Origin: Clostridia bacterium
GTDB lineage: Bacteria; Bacillota; Clostridia; Oscillospirales; Acutalibacteraceae
Length of the DNA: 5,931 nt
Direction of reading: 5' to 3'
NCBI GenBank assembly: GCA_900766945.1
Contig: CAAFXD010000072.1
Location: forward strand, 1-5,931
Translations under genes and position numbers: made by a program
The notes under the pieces: generated by a model
Seen by the model: the letters and a program-made list of their open reading frames with translations, nothing else
Told to the model about the DNA's origin: nothing
The model's database searches: none
Part shown: in pieces, positions 1 through 5,583 of the stretch
How positions within the stretch are numbered: position 1 is the first letter of the stretch
Layout: every line of letters begins with the position of its first letter

Positions 1-73
1 ACGGCAACGCGGCGACCTTGTCCGCGAAGCCTTCTGCCGGGCGATACGCCCGAAATGCTTTTAATACAGCCAT
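1..73 (-). CDS. DUF1015-family protein, N-terminal fragment (cut by window edge)
   Basis: Only the first 24 codons are present. The ATG is at 73-71 and the frame stays open to base 1. The peptide begins MAVLKAFRAYRP and continues to DKVAALP. This matches the conserved N-terminus of the DUF1015 family (pattern M-x-x-x-(K/R)-x-F-(R/K)-A-x-R-P, then VAALPYDV), and the window ends just before the expected YDV. Full-length members are around 400 residues and soluble, and their biochemical role is not settled. From memory, some clostridia carry this gene beside serine-biosynthesis genes, but those would lie outside the window. An AGGA ribosome binding site sits 7 nt upstream, inside the end of the VanZ-like gene, and only 1 nt separates that gene's TAA from this ATG. 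Co-transcription and coupled translation are therefore likely. The family call rests on 24 residues. Confidence 0.78.
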   Translation of the reverse strand, partial: MAVLKAFRAYRPAEGFADKVAALP

Positions 74-74
74 A

Positions 75-584
75 TTATGTTCCTTTCTTCTTGAAAAAAG
101 ATTGTATACATTTTTGCAACAGCCAATATGCCACCGTACAGCACAGTACGCCGACCGCCGCACCGATAGCGTCCACAAACACATCGCGCATTTGACACGC
201 GCGCCCCACAATGAAATATTGGTGGATTTCATCGCTTGCGGCATACAGTACCGCCGTTAAAAAGGCAAGCGCAGGCTGTACCGCGCGAAACGATTGCGCG
301 TATGCATTATACAACAGCAATGCCAGCCCGCAGTATTCCAACGCGTGCGCCAATTTGCGGACAAAATGCGAGGTCACCACAATGCCGAACCGCGCAAACA
401 GCATGGCAATGACTCCATTGCTTTTGCCGGAGGACTGCGTTGCCGTTTCGTGCGACCACCCGAAAATGGTTGCGGCGCACACGGCCACAAACGCCCACGA
501 AACGAAAAGCAGAACGGCGCGCCATAGGCGTCTGTATTTATTTTTTGGTTGCATGGATGAAGTAGACATAGTCTTTGGACGCAT
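75..584 (-). CDS. VanZ-family integral membrane protein
   Basis: This 169-residue protein has about four hydrophobic segments (roughly residues 22-42, 57-71, 84-116 with a short break, and 137-157) and a basic C-terminus ending KKKGT. It carries the VanZ-like signature: W-S-H at 43-45, RKLAHALEY at 76-84, then SDEIHQYF at 117-124, GR at 127-128 and RDVFVDAIG at 133-141. The family is named for VanZ of vancomycin-resistance transposon Tn1546, which gives low-level teicoplanin resistance. Most chromosomal homologues, including solitary ones like this, have no established function, so resistance should not be assumed. The start is uncertain. The ATG at 584 has AAGGG 11 nt upstream and overlaps the lipoprotein gene by 47 bp. 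The ATG at 554 gives a more usual N-terminus (MQPKNKYRR before the first membrane segment) and a 17-bp overlap, but has no visible ribosome binding site. It is the second gene of the operon. Confidence 0.87.
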   Translation of the reverse strand: MRPKTMSTSSMQPKNKYRRLWRAVLLFVSWAFVAVCAATIFGWSHETATQSSGKSNGVIAMLFARFGIVVTSHFVRKLAHALEYCGLALLLYNAYAQSFRAVQPALAFLTAVLYAASDEIHQYFIVGRACQMRDVFVDAIGAAVGVLCCTVAYWLLQKCIQSFFKKKGT

Positions 585-2178
585 AGAAATAAATACCCTT
601 TGTATCCTTTGATGTTACAAAGCAGTTGCTTTGATAAAAGACCGGCAACAGAACGGCGTGCTGTAACAAATAATTTTCCGCGTCGCCGCACGCCGCGCTT
701 TGTGCGGAAAAACTGCCCGCGCTTTCACGTACCCGCTGTAACAGTGCCGCATATTCCGGCGTATCCACCGAAAATGCCCCGGACGCTCCGAACATTTCCA
801 AGTACGACGCCGTGCGAACGGAATCTGCCGTCAGCGGATAAAATGCAATATCGTAATTGCCGTCTGCCACCGCCGCAAGCAGGGTGGAAAGCGGAACGGC
901 TTTCACAGTTACAACCAATTTCACGCCCAGCGTTTTTTGCCAGCCTTGTATAACGGCACGCACAAAATCCGCATATTCCTCCGCGCAAAGCGCCTCTAAT
1001 TCCACCGCGGACACGCCAAGCTCCAAAAGCCCTTCCGCAAAGCAGGCACTTGCCGCCGCGGTATCATAGGCGAGCAAGGCGGCGGATTGCGCACGGAAAC
1101 TCTGTGTGCCGACGGTACAGTACGGCGGCACAAGCCCTGCGGCGCGCTCGACAGTCTCGCCCAAAATAGACAGCTTGTCAAAATCCACAGACAAACAAAG
1201 TGACTTGCGCACATTTTCATTGGCAAGCACGGTATTCTGTCGGTTAAACAAAAAGGCGTAGGTGGTGCTTTCCAAATACTGCACCTGCAATTCGTCGGCA
1301 TCCTCTAAGGCATCAAACTGCGCTTTCGTCAAAAATGCCGCATCATAGGTGCCCGACGCCGCCTTTTCGGGAACAGCGTCGCTGTCCGCATTATAATAGA
1401 GCGTCAGCGAAGCGGGAGACGATTCGGTTTCCCCGTGGTAATCGTCATTTTTTATCATCTTAATCGAAGTTTTTTCTATCCATTTGGACACATGCAGCGG
1501 CCCGTTGGAAAGCGTATACCCAACCTCTAAGCCGTAGCGCCCCGCCGTCAATTCAAAAAACGCGCGATCGCAGGGTGCGGCGCCTGGGGCGGTTAAGGCA
1601 TAGAGCAAATTTTCGTCGGCACGCGCCAAGCGGATTTCCAAAGTAAATTCGTCCATTGCACGCACGCCGAGGCTTTCTTTCGGCGCTTGCCCCGCTTGAA
1701 TGCTTTGCGCATTTTCCAAGGCAGAAAACAAGTAGGCATCCGCCGAACCCGTTTGCGGGTCTACCGCACGCTGTAACGCAAAAACAAAATCCTCGGCACA
1801 CACGGTTTTTGGGAAGGTTTCTTTAAAATTCTCCCCGTACTTCTCCGCCAACACGATTTTCTGTGCGGAATACAGCGCCCATTGCGCGTTCTGCCGCAGG
1901 TAAAAGGTATAAGTCAGCCCGTCATCGGACACTGTATAGCGTTCGGCAACGCCGTTTACGATTTCGCCGTTCTCCCCGACGCGCACAAGCCCCTCGTAAC
2001 AGTTGGACGCCACCAGCCGTTCGGCGTTAGAGTCGGCAATTTGGGGGTCTAAACTTTGCGGTTCGTCGGTGATGGGCATAGAAAAACTCTTACCTGTTTT
2101 GGTTTTCCCGAAACAGCCCGAAAAAGAAAGCAGCAGTAAAATACAGCACAGCACAATCGAAATCGCTTTTTTTGCCAT
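538..2178 (-). CDS. Peptide/nickel-type ABC transporter substrate-binding lipoprotein (SBP_bac_5, OppA-like)
   Basis: This 546-residue protein has the usual length for the oligopeptide-binding family (solute-binding family 5). It starts with a lipoprotein signal: MAKK, a hydrophobic stretch 5-19, then F-S-G-C with the acceptor cysteine at 22, so it should be anchored to the outer face of the membrane. Family features in order are DEPQSLDPQ at 38-46, YEGLVR at 61-66, the GLTYTFYLR segment at 87-95, NGPLHVSKW at 225-233 with NDDYHG at 244-249, ENVRKSL at 321-327, and a C-terminal LLPVFYQSN at 510-518. The start is supported by GAAAGGAG 7 nt before the ATG. No permease or ATPase gene accompanies it, so it may serve a transporter encoded elsewhere or act as a sensor. 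The ligand cannot be read from the sequence, though an oligopeptide is the default expectation. It leads an operon with the VanZ-like and DUF1015 genes, behind its own promoter. Confidence 0.93.
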   Translation of the reverse strand: MAKKAISIVLCCILLLLSFSGCFGKTKTGKSFSMPITDEPQSLDPQIADSNAERLVASNCYEGLVRVGENGEIVNGVAERYTVSDDGLTYTFYLRQNAQWALYSAQKIVLAEKYGENFKETFPKTVCAEDFVFALQRAVDPQTGSADAYLFSALENAQSIQAGQAPKESLGVRAMDEFTLEIRLARADENLLYALTAPGAAPCDRAFFELTAGRYGLEVGYTLSNGPLHVSKWIEKTSIKMIKNDDYHGETESSPASLTLYYNADSDAVPEKAASGTYDAAFLTKAQFDALEDADELQVQYLESTTYAFLFNRQNTVLANENVRKSLCLSVDFDKLSILGETVERAAGLVPPYCTVGTQSFRAQSAALLAYDTAAASACFAEGLLELGVSAVELEALCAEEYADFVRAVIQGWQKTLGVKLVVTVKAVPLSTLLAAVADGNYDIAFYPLTADSVRTASYLEMFGASGAFSVDTPEYAALLQRVRESAGSFSAQSAACGDAENYLLQHAVLLPVFYQSNCFVTSKDTKGIYFYASKDYVYFIHATKK

Positions 2179-2208
2179 AGAAACGCTCCTTTCTTTCCCT
2201 TACTTTGT

Positions 2209-2237
2209 ATTGTATCATACTCCGAACAGAAAATCTA
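2209..2237 (-). promoter_or_regulatory. Predicted sigma-A promoter (extended -10) for the lipoprotein-VanZ-DUF1015 operon
   Basis: On the minus strand the -10 hexamer TACAAT lies at 2214-2209 and is preceded by TGA, giving the extended -10 form TGnTACAAT. Seventeen bases upstream is a weak -35, TAGATT (2237-2232). It begins right after the T-tract of the LCP terminator and leaves about 25 nt of leader before the lipoprotein ATG, including the ribosome binding site. The -10 is convincing and the -35 is not. Confidence 0.62.
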
Positions 2238-2240
2238 CCG

Positions 2241-2280
2241 AAAAAATCCGCCGCATATGCTTTTTGGGCATACACGGCGG
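2241..2280 (-). terminator. Intrinsic terminator of the LCP gene
   Basis: Read on the minus strand, CCGCCGTGTATGC (2280-2268) pairs with GCATATGCGGCGG (2260-2248) over 13 bp, with two G-U wobbles, around the 7-nt loop CCAAAAA. ATTTTTT follows at 2247-2241. It begins 16 nt after the LCP stop codon. No T-run lies on the other side, so it works only for minus-strand transcription and insulates the LCP gene from the lipoprotein operon. Confidence 0.92.
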
Positions 2281-2296
2281 CGCATATTGCATTGTA

Positions 2297-3667
2297 TCAG
2301 GCCGCCGCGTCCGGGGCAGTGGTTTCCGGCGGCGCGGTTGCCACGGGCTCCGTTGTGGTTTCCGGCGGCAAAGTAGACGCCTCTGTTTCCGGCGGCGCGG
2401 TGGTGGTTTCGGTTTGTGTTTCCGTCAAGGTTGTTTCGCCTGTGGTGCCGACAGGCTTTGTCGTTGTGGTTGCGCCTAAATCGGGTTTGGTTGTCGGCGC
2501 GGCTGTTGTATTGTTTTTGTCCGTTTTATTGGCGTTACTGCCCCAAGACGAATTCTTTTTGGTCACCGGTTCGTCGGGCACTTCCCCGTAAATGAACAAA
2601 TGCAGTCTTTCCGTTGCCGCCGCCAAATCATAGCGCCACACCCATGCACCTTCATAGATGCCGCCGATGGCGTTATCCTCATCATTCGGCACATTGGTCA
2701 TTTGAATGGTAATATCCTCTTTGAGCATCGGCGCAAAGGACATAATTTCAGAGAATGACAGCGAGGTCTCGCAAAGGCTCATCATGGTTTTGAGCATTTC
2801 GCTGTATTTCGAGGGGCTGACCTTGCGTGCCTGTACCAAAAGCGCCTCAATCACCTTTTTTTGGCGGTTGGAACGCGCCACATCGGAGTCGATTTTACGA
2901 AGCCGTGCATACACAACCGCCTGTTCCCCGGTCAAATGCACCATACCCGATTCGTTCAAATACCCGAAACTCGGATTTTCATCGTCCCCGATGTCATTCA
3001 GGTGTACGCGTTCCGCTTCGGTTACCTCAATATCAATTCCGCCGAGAAGGTCAATCGCCTCGCCCAACTTATAGAAATTGACGGTGGCATAATCCGTAAT
3101 ATTCATAGAGAAATTCTGATTGATGGTTTTAATGGCAAGCTGTGCGCCGCCGAACGCATAGGCGTGCGTAATTTTTTGATTTTTATGCCCTTCAATCGCC
3201 ACATAGCTGTCGCGCAAAATCGAGGACAGTTTCACAACATTGTTTTTGCGGTCGACACTGACAATCATAATCGTATCGCTTCTGCCCGAGAAGGAGTTTT
3301 CGTCACGCGTATCCACGCCGAACAGCGCGATATTGATAATATCGGTCTCCCCGTATTTGTCGGAAATTTCAGAGGAAATACCGAGGTCTTTTTCATCCAC
3401 GCCCGCACGGAAATTGTTATAAATCCCATACACCGTTAAAAAGGCAATCAAAAACACCAACAGCACGGCGACCACCACATAAACCGTGACCCGTTTCCAT
3501 TTGGCAAGGGCAAACCACTGCTTGCCGAGCTTGCTGTTGCGGAATTTGCTGTTTTTGCGTTTTTCTGCCTTTTGTAATTCTTTTTGATATTTTTTATCGA
3601 CCTTTTCGTCGAGTTTCTGTTCCAACAGAATTTCTTTTTCTTCGGAATTTTTGCGTTCCCGTTTCAT
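2297..3667 (-). CDS. LytR-CpsA-Psr (LCP) family cell-wall polymer ligase with Thr/Pro-rich tail
   Basis: LCP enzymes move polyprenyl-phosphate-linked polymers such as teichoic acids or capsule onto peptidoglycan outside the membrane. Read from the ATG at 3667 the protein has 456 residues. Residues 1-58 are a highly charged Lys/Glu-rich cytoplasmic segment, about 59-82 form one membrane helix (VTVYVVVAVLLVFLIAFLTV), and the LCP domain spans about 110-280. Conserved elements are INIALFGVDTR, GRSDT (128-132), SILRDS (149-154), and YARLRKID followed by ARSNRQ (253-269). These include the Arg and Asp residues that bind the lipid pyrophosphate in characterised members. After about 370 comes a tail rich in Thr, Pro and Glu. 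An in-frame ATG at 3733 would add 22 residues but overlaps the -10 box, upstream of the likely transcription start. GAGG lies 6 nt before the ATG at 3667. The gene has its own promoter and terminator. The polymer transferred cannot be predicted. Confidence 0.94.
   Translation of the reverse strand: MKRERKNSEEKEILLEQKLDEKVDKKYQKELQKAEKRKNSKFRNSKLGKQWFALAKWKRVTVYVVVAVLLVFLIAFLTVYGIYNNFRAGVDEKDLGISSEISDKYGETDIINIALFGVDTRDENSFSGRSDTIMIVSVDRKNNVVKLSSILRDSYVAIEGHKNQKITHAYAFGGAQLAIKTINQNFSMNITDYATVNFYKLGEAIDLLGGIDIEVTEAERVHLNDIGDDENPSFGYLNESGMVHLTGEQAVVYARLRKIDSDVARSNRQKKVIEALLVQARKVSPSKYSEMLKTMMSLCETSLSFSEIMSFAPMLKEDITIQMTNVPNDEDNAIGGIYEGAWVWRYDLAAATERLHLFIYGEVPDEPVTKKNSSWGSNANKTDKNNTTAAPTTKPDLGATTTTKPVGTTGETTLTETQTETTTAPPETEASTLPPETTTEPVATAPPETTAPDAAA
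2322..2396 (-). repeat. Three exact 12-bp repeats encoding PPET in the LCP tail
   Basis: The 12-mer GTTTCCGGCGGC (plus strand) occurs exactly at 2322-2333, 2358-2369 and 2385-2396. The spacings are 36 and 27 bp, both multiples of three. In the LCP frame each copy encodes the core of (A/L)PPET, set in a tail dominated by Thr, Pro, Ala and Glu. The repeat probably arose by in-frame duplication or slippage within a flexible extracellular tail. Confidence 0.85.
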
Positions 3668-3677
3668 AGCACACCTC
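3665..3677 (-). promoter_or_regulatory. Ribosome binding site that fixes the LCP start
   Basis: On the minus strand GAGG (3677-3674) is followed by 6 nt and the ATG at 3667-3665. The upstream in-frame ATGs at 3733 and 3706 have no such site, and the first lies in the promoter. This supports the 456-residue product. Confidence 0.82.
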
Positions 3678-3724
3678 AACCGGCTTGTTTGCCGCAATTC
3701 TAACATATAGTTTAACCACGGATG

Positions 3725-3753
3725 ATTATACAACCAAAGTCGATTGCTGTCAA
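3725..3753 (-). promoter_or_regulatory. Perfect consensus sigma-A promoter of the LCP gene
   Basis: On the minus strand TTGACA (3753-3748) is separated by exactly 17 bp from TATAAT (3730-3725), a full match to the housekeeping consensus. Transcription should begin near 3718, giving a leader of about 50 nt to the ATG at 3667. No operator-like inverted repeat is evident across it. Confidence 0.93.
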
Positions 3754-3792
3754 TTCAAGGCGAAGGTTTTTAATAAAATTGTCACATTTCAG

Positions 3793-3834
3793 AAAAAAGC
3801 AATGTCATTCCGAGCCGTAAGGTTCAGAATGACA
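3793..3834 (-). terminator. GTCATTC/GAATGAC hairpin with T-tract (second terminator or dispersed repeat)
   Basis: On the minus strand TGTCATTCTGAACC (3834-3821) pairs with GGCTCGGAATGACA (3816-3803). The 14-position stem has one G-U wobble and one A-C mismatch around the loop TTAC. TTGC and then TTTTTT (3798-3793) follow, so it could act as a back-up terminator for the sigma/membrane-protein operon. The T-tract is 4 nt away from the stem, which is not ideal. The TGTCATTCYGARC core resembles short hairpin repeats I recall scattered between genes in many bacterial genomes, so a repeat origin is also possible. Confidence 0.58.
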
Positions 3835-3864
3835 AAACGGGCGGGCACAAATGACCCGCCCGTT
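3834..3864 (-). terminator. GC-rich hairpin, likely intrinsic terminator of the ECF sigma operon
   Basis: On the minus strand AACGGGCGGG (3864-3855) pairs perfectly with CCCGCCCGTT (3845-3836) over 10 bp around a 9-nt loop. The run of T spanning the end of the stem is only four bases (3837-3834), so termination may be incomplete, and a second hairpin follows at once. It starts 34 nt after the stop codon of the membrane protein gene. Confidence 0.68.
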
Positions 3865-3898
3865 CGCTCAGAGTTTAATTCGTACTCGTAAAGTTAAA

Positions 3899-4645
3899 TC
3901 ACTTTACAAATTTTTGCTCGTTTTCCACCGTAACGCCGACCTTGCCGTCCACGGCGCGCAAACGCAAATCCACACTGACCGTTTCCGTGTCATTTTCTGC
4001 AGTCACAGTATACACAACAGTTATCCCGTCTGTGGGCGCAGTTACATAAAACTTTCCGTCATCGCAAGCGTAACCCAGCACATATTCTTGCGGCTCGTTT
4101 TGGGATTCGTCCTGTGTTTTGACATACACGCCAAACTCTTTCGCGGTTTCCATATCGGACGATGTAAACTGCCAATTGCTGTTCGTCACAGCCGTATCGG
4201 GCGATGTGTCGTCATTAAACCCGCGCATCTTCACATAAATGCGGTCATACACCTCGATGTCCAGCGCTTCAAAGGCGTACAGCATATTACCGTCAATCTG
4301 CCGCGCAGGCTCGACAAAAACCTCGTTGTCGGCACTCAATTCGGTAGATACGCTCTGCCCGCTTGCTTGCATTTGTGTAATGCACAGCCGCAAACTCTCG
4401 CCGCTCATTGCCGTTTTAAATTCCGGCTGTGTATTTTCCGTTGTCGGCTGTGCCGAAGGGCGGTGCAACACGCCCACGGACAGCAATGCCACCGTCAGCA
4501 CAACCGCTGCTGCCGCCACAGCCCACCGCATTGGCGGCTTATCCTGTTTTATTTCGGTACTTTCCGCCTCTAACGCCGCACCGATGCGTGCGCGCGCCGA
4601 AGTGCTCAAACGCAAATTCTGTTCCGCATTTTCTAATTTTTTCAC
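3899..4645 (-). CDS. Single-pass membrane protein, putative anti-sigma factor paired with the ECF sigma factor
   Basis: I do not recognise a named domain in this 248-residue protein. Its layout is a 38-residue charged cytoplasmic N-terminus containing a likely helix (about 15-35), one membrane helix at about 40-60 (WAVAAAAVVLTVALLSVGVL), and about 185 residues outside. The outer part is probably mostly beta, with Thr/Val-rich strands near 200-245. It starts with GTG at 4645, which overlaps the sigma stop codon as GTGA, behind a strong AAGGAGG, so the two are almost certainly translationally coupled. A small membrane protein directly after an ECF sigma gene is usually its anti-sigma factor, and the role is inferred from that context. 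The N-terminus has no HxxxCxxC zinc motif, so it is not a classical ZAS-type anti-sigma. The only cysteines (88 and 194) are in the outer part. It could instead be an effector controlled by the sigma factor. Confidence 0.72.
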   Translation of the reverse strand: MKKLENAEQNLRLSTSARARIGAALEAESTEIKQDKPPMRWAVAAAAVVLTVALLSVGVLHRPSAQPTTENTQPEFKTAMSGESLRLCITQMQASGQSVSTELSADNEVFVEPARQIDGNMLYAFEALDIEVYDRIYVKMRGFNDDTSPDTAVTNSNWQFTSSDMETAKEFGVYVKTQDESQNEPQEYVLGYACDDGKFYVTAPTDGITVVYTVTAENDTETVSVDLRLRAVDGKVGVTVENEQKFVK

Positions 4646-5145
4646 CGTAAATCCTCCTTTGTATAGGCTTCTTTCAGTAACTTTCTGCCTTTTTCCAAGC
4701 GTTTTTTAACTGCCGAAAGGGAGATGTGCAAAATCTGTGCAATTTCCGCCGTTTTATACCCCTCAACATAGTAAAGTTGCAAAACCACGCGATATATATA
4801 CGGCAAACCGCACAGCGCACCGAGAATTTCGCTGTTCTCGGGCGGGAGTTCGGTTGAATCCGCAAATTCGTCCGAAACAACCGTTTCATACCGACTGCGA
4901 AACCGTAGTGCGTTTTTGCAAATATTGGTTGCAACGCGAATAAGCCATGCTTTTTCGTGCTGTTCGCTTTCAAAACGCGGCGCCTTGCGCAGATAGCGAA
5001 TCAGCGTTTCCTGCACAGCGTCCTCGGCATCTTGCCGTTGCCTAAGCAGTACAAAACAAATCCGAAACAGCATATCACCGTACCGCGCAAGCGCCTCTTG
5101 CGCATCTTGGGCGGACGGTGTGTCTTTTTCCCGTTCGTTTTGCAT
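4642..5145 (-). CDS. ECF-type RNA polymerase sigma factor (sigma-70 family, SigW/RpoE-like)
   Basis: At 167 residues this has the standard ECF length with only the two core domains. Region 2 covers about 17-82 and contains DAEDAVQETLIRYL (39-52), the core-binding/-10 segment typical of ECF factors, and AWLIRVATNICKN (66-78). Region 4 covers about 107-158, with LPYIYRVVLQLYYVEGYKTAEIAQ leading into the helix-turn-helix ISLSAVKKRLEKGRKLL that reads the -35 element. Such factors direct RNA polymerase to a small regulon, often for envelope or antimicrobial stress, and are held inactive by a membrane anti-sigma, here probably the next gene. AAGGAG stands about 10 nt before the ATG at 5145. No clear sigma-A promoter and no classic autoregulatory ECF promoter (GAAC near -35, CGTC near -10) was seen between 5146 and 5233. 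The exact ECF subgroup cannot be named from reading alone. Confidence 0.93.
   Translation of the reverse strand: MQNEREKDTPSAQDAQEALARYGDMLFRICFVLLRQRQDAEDAVQETLIRYLRKAPRFESEQHEKAWLIRVATNICKNALRFRSRYETVVSDEFADSTELPPENSEILGALCGLPYIYRVVLQLYYVEGYKTAEIAQILHISLSAVKKRLEKGRKLLKEAYTKEDLR
4653..4659 (-). promoter_or_regulatory. Shine-Dalgarno site deciding a GTG start (membrane partner of sigma)
   Basis: AAGGAGG (4659-4653, minus strand) lies inside the codons for the C-terminal KEDLR of the sigma factor, 7 nt before the GTG at 4645-4643. The near-ideal site makes the GTG start convincing and indicates tightly matched production of both proteins. Confidence 0.88.
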
Positions 5146-5233
5146 ACGGTTTCATCTCCTTTCACCCGTAATACACCGCAAACACAAAAAAGGTGACTGA
5201 TTTTCTGAAAAAAATTTTTATATATAAATATGC

Positions 5234-5267
5234 AAAAAAAGAAACGGCACCGAAGTACCGTTTCTTT
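5234..5267 (-). terminator. Intrinsic terminator with cUUCGg tetraloop after the IreB unit
   Basis: On the minus strand AAAGAAACGGTAC (5267-5255) pairs with GTGCCGTTTCTTT (5250-5238) over 13 bp with one G-U wobble. The loop is TTCG closed by C-G, the exceptionally stable UUCG tetraloop. The T-run extends to 5234, seven T in total with three inside the stem. It begins 13 nt after the stop codon of the 97-residue protein and separates that unit from the sigma operon. Confidence 0.95.
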
Positions 5268-5280
5268 ATTCGTTCTGTTT

Positions 5281-5574
5281 TCAGCCGCGCAGGGCTCTGT
5301 CAAGCCATACTTCGGCAATATCCATTGCGGCGAACAAGCCTTTTTTCTCGCTTGTTTTGACAATGCGCTCTTTGGCGCTTGCATCGGGGTCGGTGCTCAA
5401 CAACTGCACCGTCACCTTGGATGCCAAATCGTAGCCTTCAAACTCTTTTTTGGAAGCAATCCGCATCATAATGACAAAATCATCGGACATATTGCCGTAG
5501 TAAATTGTATCGCCGTTTCGCACAAGGGGCTTGCCCTTATACATTAAAAACTCGTTTTTTTTCGTTTCAGCCAT
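5281..5574 (-). CDS. Uncharacterised 97-residue protein encoded with IreB
   Basis: I cannot assign a named family. The protein is soluble (no signal peptide or membrane segment) and has no cysteine or histidine. An N-terminal part, KGKPLVRNGDTIYYGN (about 13-28), looks like a beta hairpin. A central stretch follows, DFVIMMRIASKKEF, then VTVQLLSTDPD (about 54-64). A C-terminal helix GLFAAMDIAEVWLDRAL (about 79-95) completes it. It is a real gene: AAGGAG is 5 nt before the ATG at 5574, the site overlaps the IreB stop codon, the gap is 9 nt, and a strong terminator follows. I recall similar small proteins in gut Clostridia but no characterised one. In many Bacillota the gene after an ireB homologue is ruvX (yrrK), a Holliday-junction resolvase-like gene. 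This protein is much shorter and not RuvX-like. Confidence 0.8.
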   Translation of the reverse strand: MAETKKNEFLMYKGKPLVRNGDTIYYGNMSDDFVIMMRIASKKEFEGYDLASKVTVQLLSTDPDASAKERIVKTSEKKGLFAAMDIAEVWLDRALRG

Positions 5575-5583
5575 AGTGTCTCC

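Noticed and set aside
75..584. VanZ-like gene as a glycopeptide resistance determinant
   Set aside because: There is no vanR/S/H/A/X cluster and most chromosomal VanZ-like proteins are not linked to resistance. Only the family call is supported.
2358..2380. LPPET in the LCP tail as a sortase signal
   Set aside because: Sortase signals need LPxTG followed by a hydrophobic segment and a basic tail. Here the sequence is LPPETTT with no hydrophobic segment after it.
2003..2591. Plus-strand frames opposite the LCP tail and lipoprotein start, including a Val/Gly-rich repetitive product
   Set aside because: The apparent repeats are the antisense reading of the Thr/Pro tail codons. No promoter or ribosome binding site supports them, and they cross the LCP terminator and a minus-strand promoter.
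2861..3439. Plus-strand frame of 192 codons opposite the LCP domain
   Set aside because: The minus strand encodes conserved LCP motifs throughout. The antisense product has no recognisable motif and no start signal.
3668..3733. N-terminal extension of the LCP protein from the ATG at 3733
   Set aside because: That ATG overlaps the -10 box and lies upstream of the expected transcription start. The ATG at 3667 has a good ribosome binding site.
3886..3910. Inverted repeat GTAAAG/CTTTAC around the stop codon of the membrane protein gene
   Set aside because: Only 6 A/T-rich base pairs with an 8-nt loop and no T-run, so it is likely to be chance.
3851..4573. Plus-strand open frame of 240 codons opposite the anti-sigma candidate
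   Set aside because: It begins inside the terminator hairpin and has no ribosome binding site. Its product is a His/Cys/Arg-rich shadow of a well-supported minus-strand gene with a GTGA overlap and strong Shine-Dalgarno site.
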